Positions 20,847-22,095 of a DNA stretch of 22,095 nucleotides are shown piece after piece. The first letter of the stretch is position 1. Every line of letters starts with the position of its first letter. The notes under the pieces are model-generated. The model ran no database searches. It saw nothing but the letters and a program-made list of their open reading frames with translations, and was not told where the DNA came from. This stretch comes from JBBSEX01 sp038239345 (lineage in GTDB: Bacteria; Acidobacteriota; Terriglobia; Bryobacterales; Bryobacteraceae), in NCBI GenBank assembly GCA_038239345.1, contig JBBSEX010000045.1:1-22095 (forward strand), given 5' to 3'. The translations under genes were made by a program, and so were the position numbers.

Positions 20847-21465
20847 TTAGTGGTGATGACTTTGCTTTGGTGCTTCGTTCGAAGGCTGCCCCCTCAGGAA
20901 CTGCTGTTCTTGCTTCTCTTCTTCGAGCTCGTCTGGACTCTTAGGGTTGAGCTTCTCCATTTCTTTGACTTCACTGGGTGACAAATTGGGGAGGTGACGG
21001 ATGAAATGGACGAGTTTCCAGGAGTCTTCCTCACCGTGCTCCGTTCCTCCACCCCAAGCGGGCATGCCGCTCAGTCGGATGCCATTTTCTATCGTAGAAC
21101 AGTTCGCCATCGGTCATGTTCTGCGTCCAATCTTTCCGCATGTCTGGAGCCTGCGGATACATCTGCCGCCCCATTTCCACGTGCCCGCTGCCGTCGTTCG
21201 CATGGCATATCGCACAATGATCGGCCCAATGGGCTTTGGCTTGTTCGAGGACGTCTTTGGAGTTCGCCGCCGGATTTGCCCTCTGTCTTGCTTGGGCCGG
21301 AAGCGCCATGCTTCTGGCACTTTGGGCCGCGAACGTCTCGATCAGCGACGGCTCCGCGCGGGCACTGAATCCATTCGCGCCGAGCCTCAGAAACATCAGG
21401 CCGCCGAGCCCCGCTACTAAGACAACCGCGATCGCGCCGGCTAAGAACCATATGACATTCCGCAT
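20847..21465 (-). pseudogene. Membrane-anchored cytochrome c, frameshifted
   Basis: The first frame, from ATG 21465, has a membrane anchor (VIWFLAGAIAVVLVAGLGGL, 4-23), then heme motif HCAICHANDGSG (C84, C87, H88), PDMRKDWTQ and NMTDGELFY. Near 21090 the frame changes and the second continues IENGIRLSGMPAWGGGTEHG (axial Met in SGMPAW), SWKLVHFIRHLPNLSPSEV and a charged tail ending KQSHHH, stop at 20847. Together they make one ordinary monoheme cytochrome of about 205 residues. Total length is 3n+1, so either one base was gained or two lost. It could be a pseudogene or a sequencing error; the second half is too well conserved for ancient decay. It sits between the TolC-type gene (18-base gap) and the DUF5666-like gene (13 bases), a familiar neighbourhood for CusCBA-type metal efflux systems. 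Confidence 0.75.
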
Positions 21466-21483
21466 GGATATTCTTTCCTTCTC

Positions 21484-22095
21484 TTATTGAACTGAAACGG
21501 CCCGCGACGTCGATGCCCTGGCGCTATCAGCGGAGGACTGGCCGGTATTTCCGGAAGGACTGATCGGCATGGCAAGTCCGTCCATCAAACCAAACCCGCG
21601 GATCTTTAGCGAACTCTGCCAGACGTTTTCGAGCGCTTGGATGTAATCGGCTTCCAACTGAAACAGAGTTCGCTGGGAGATCAGAACCTGCGGATAAGCC
21701 GCCGCCATGTTTTGATAGTTGGACTGATACAGTTTGTAGGCCTGTTGCGCCCGGGGCAACATCTCAGTCTTGTACTGCTGAGCCGTTGCCCGCGCGGAAT
21801 CGTAATCGCGGAACGTCATAGCGAGATCTCGGCCAATCTGCAGCTTTACTCGCTCTAACTCCTGTTTCGCGCTCTCAATCTCCCCTTTTGCCGCCTGCAC
21901 ATTCCCCTGATTCCGGTTAAAGATCGGCACCTGCACCCCGACCTGAGCTGCTGCCATTACCCCCGTCGCCCGTGAAGGGTTCACCTCCAGGAGCGGAGTA
22001 TGGTTCTCGACCAGAATTCCCGTTACCTGTAAATCCGGAATAAGAACTTTCCTGGCCTGCGCCAGAGAGGCTTCCGCGCGCTCGGAGGCTTGCTG
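21484..22095 (-). CDS. TolC/CusC-type outer-membrane efflux protein (partial, C-terminal part)
   Basis: The frame is open to the right edge, so only the last ~203 codons are present. The GTG at 21984 is not a true start, because coding sequence continues upstream (QQASERAEASLAQARKVLIP, then LQVTGILVENHTP). Landmarks are AQVGVQVPIFNRNQGNVQ, typical of the second half of outer-membrane factors, then long helices with heptad-like Ala/Gln/Leu (GEIESAKQELERVKLQIGRD, ATAQQYKTEMLPRAQQAYKL, YPQVLISQRTLFQLEADYIQ) and a short flexible tail. This is the periplasmic tunnel and outer-membrane channel of an RND-type exporter. The family and following cytochrome suggest the heavy-metal (CusC/CzcC) branch, but the pump genes are outside the window. 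The cytochrome starts 18 bases downstream, so they are cotranscribed. Confidence 0.85.
   Translation of the reverse strand, partial: QQASERAEASLAQARKVLIPDLQVTGILVENHTPLLEVNPSRATGVMAAAQVGVQVPIFNRNQGNVQAAKGEIESAKQELERVKLQIGRDLAMTFRDYDSARATAQQYKTEMLPRAQQAYKLYQSNYQNMAAAYPQVLISQRTLFQLEADYIQALENVWQSSLKIRGFGLMDGLAMPISPSGNTGQSSADSARASTSRAVSVQ

Overview
The window looks like an accessory metal-resistance and envelope-stress region of a moderately GC-rich Gram-negative bacterium. Acidobacteriota is my best guess, an inference from the style of the small secreted proteins, the CopA/CopB pair, the BON lipoprotein and the TolC-type protein. There are no rRNA or tRNA genes, CRISPR arrays or transposases. 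Nearly everything is exported or regulatory.

Layout. (1) 1-6410, minus strand: a long tight gene train. It starts from a strong sigma-54-type promoter (6313-6328) and reads a Met-rich Spy/LTXXQ-like protein, a BON lipoprotein, a zinc alcohol dehydrogenase, an aldehyde dehydrogenase, a possible CX2CX3CX2C mini-protein, a tiny lipoprotein, a Cys/His secreted protein, a PPK2 polyphosphate kinase and the first 50 residues of a probable P1B metal ATPase. (2) 6464-7293, minus: two small membrane proteins. (3) 7441-10278, plus: a sigma-54-type promoter, then a CopA multicopper oxidase and CopB outer-membrane protein overlapping by ATGA. (4) 10443-11396, minus: an orphan ZnuA/TroA-type metal-binding protein. 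(5) 11733-14264, plus: an NtrC-type activator and its membrane histidine kinase. (6) 14265-16616, plus: three small secreted-protein genes (one Met/Lys-rich, two paralogous helical proteins with an HC motif), each with its own leader, followed by a broken CBM48/AMPK-type glycogen-binding gene. (7) 16630-22095, minus: TolC-type efflux protein (partial), a frameshifted cytochrome c, a DUF5666-like periplasmic protein, a hybrid kinase with two receivers, a CheY-like receiver and a second NtrC-type activator.

How the parts fit. Two activators with intact sigma-54 contact loops (GAFTGA and GSFTGA) sit among at least four good GG-N10-GC promoters, in front of the Spy-like gene, copA, the Met-rich gene and the second HC gene. 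Two of these promoters, 9 kb apart on opposite strands, also share an upstream dyad (GAGGC-N7-GCCTC) and a GGCACCAGGG box exactly 48 bp before the -24 GG. I read this as a local sigma-54 regulon in which phosphorelays sensing metal or envelope stress drive periplasmic Met-rich and Cys/His proteins, copper oxidation and export, plus aldehyde and polyphosphate metabolism. The promoter and box matches are seen in the sequence; the regulon and its signal are inference.

Several genes show recent rearrangement or decay: a duplicated leader carrying a 16-codon stub (14537-14587), tandem repeats in CopA and the Met-rich protein, a 24-bp duplication and an ALDH-like N-terminal tail in the alcohol dehydrogenase, a lost metal-ligand histidine in the binding protein, and two frameshifted genes.
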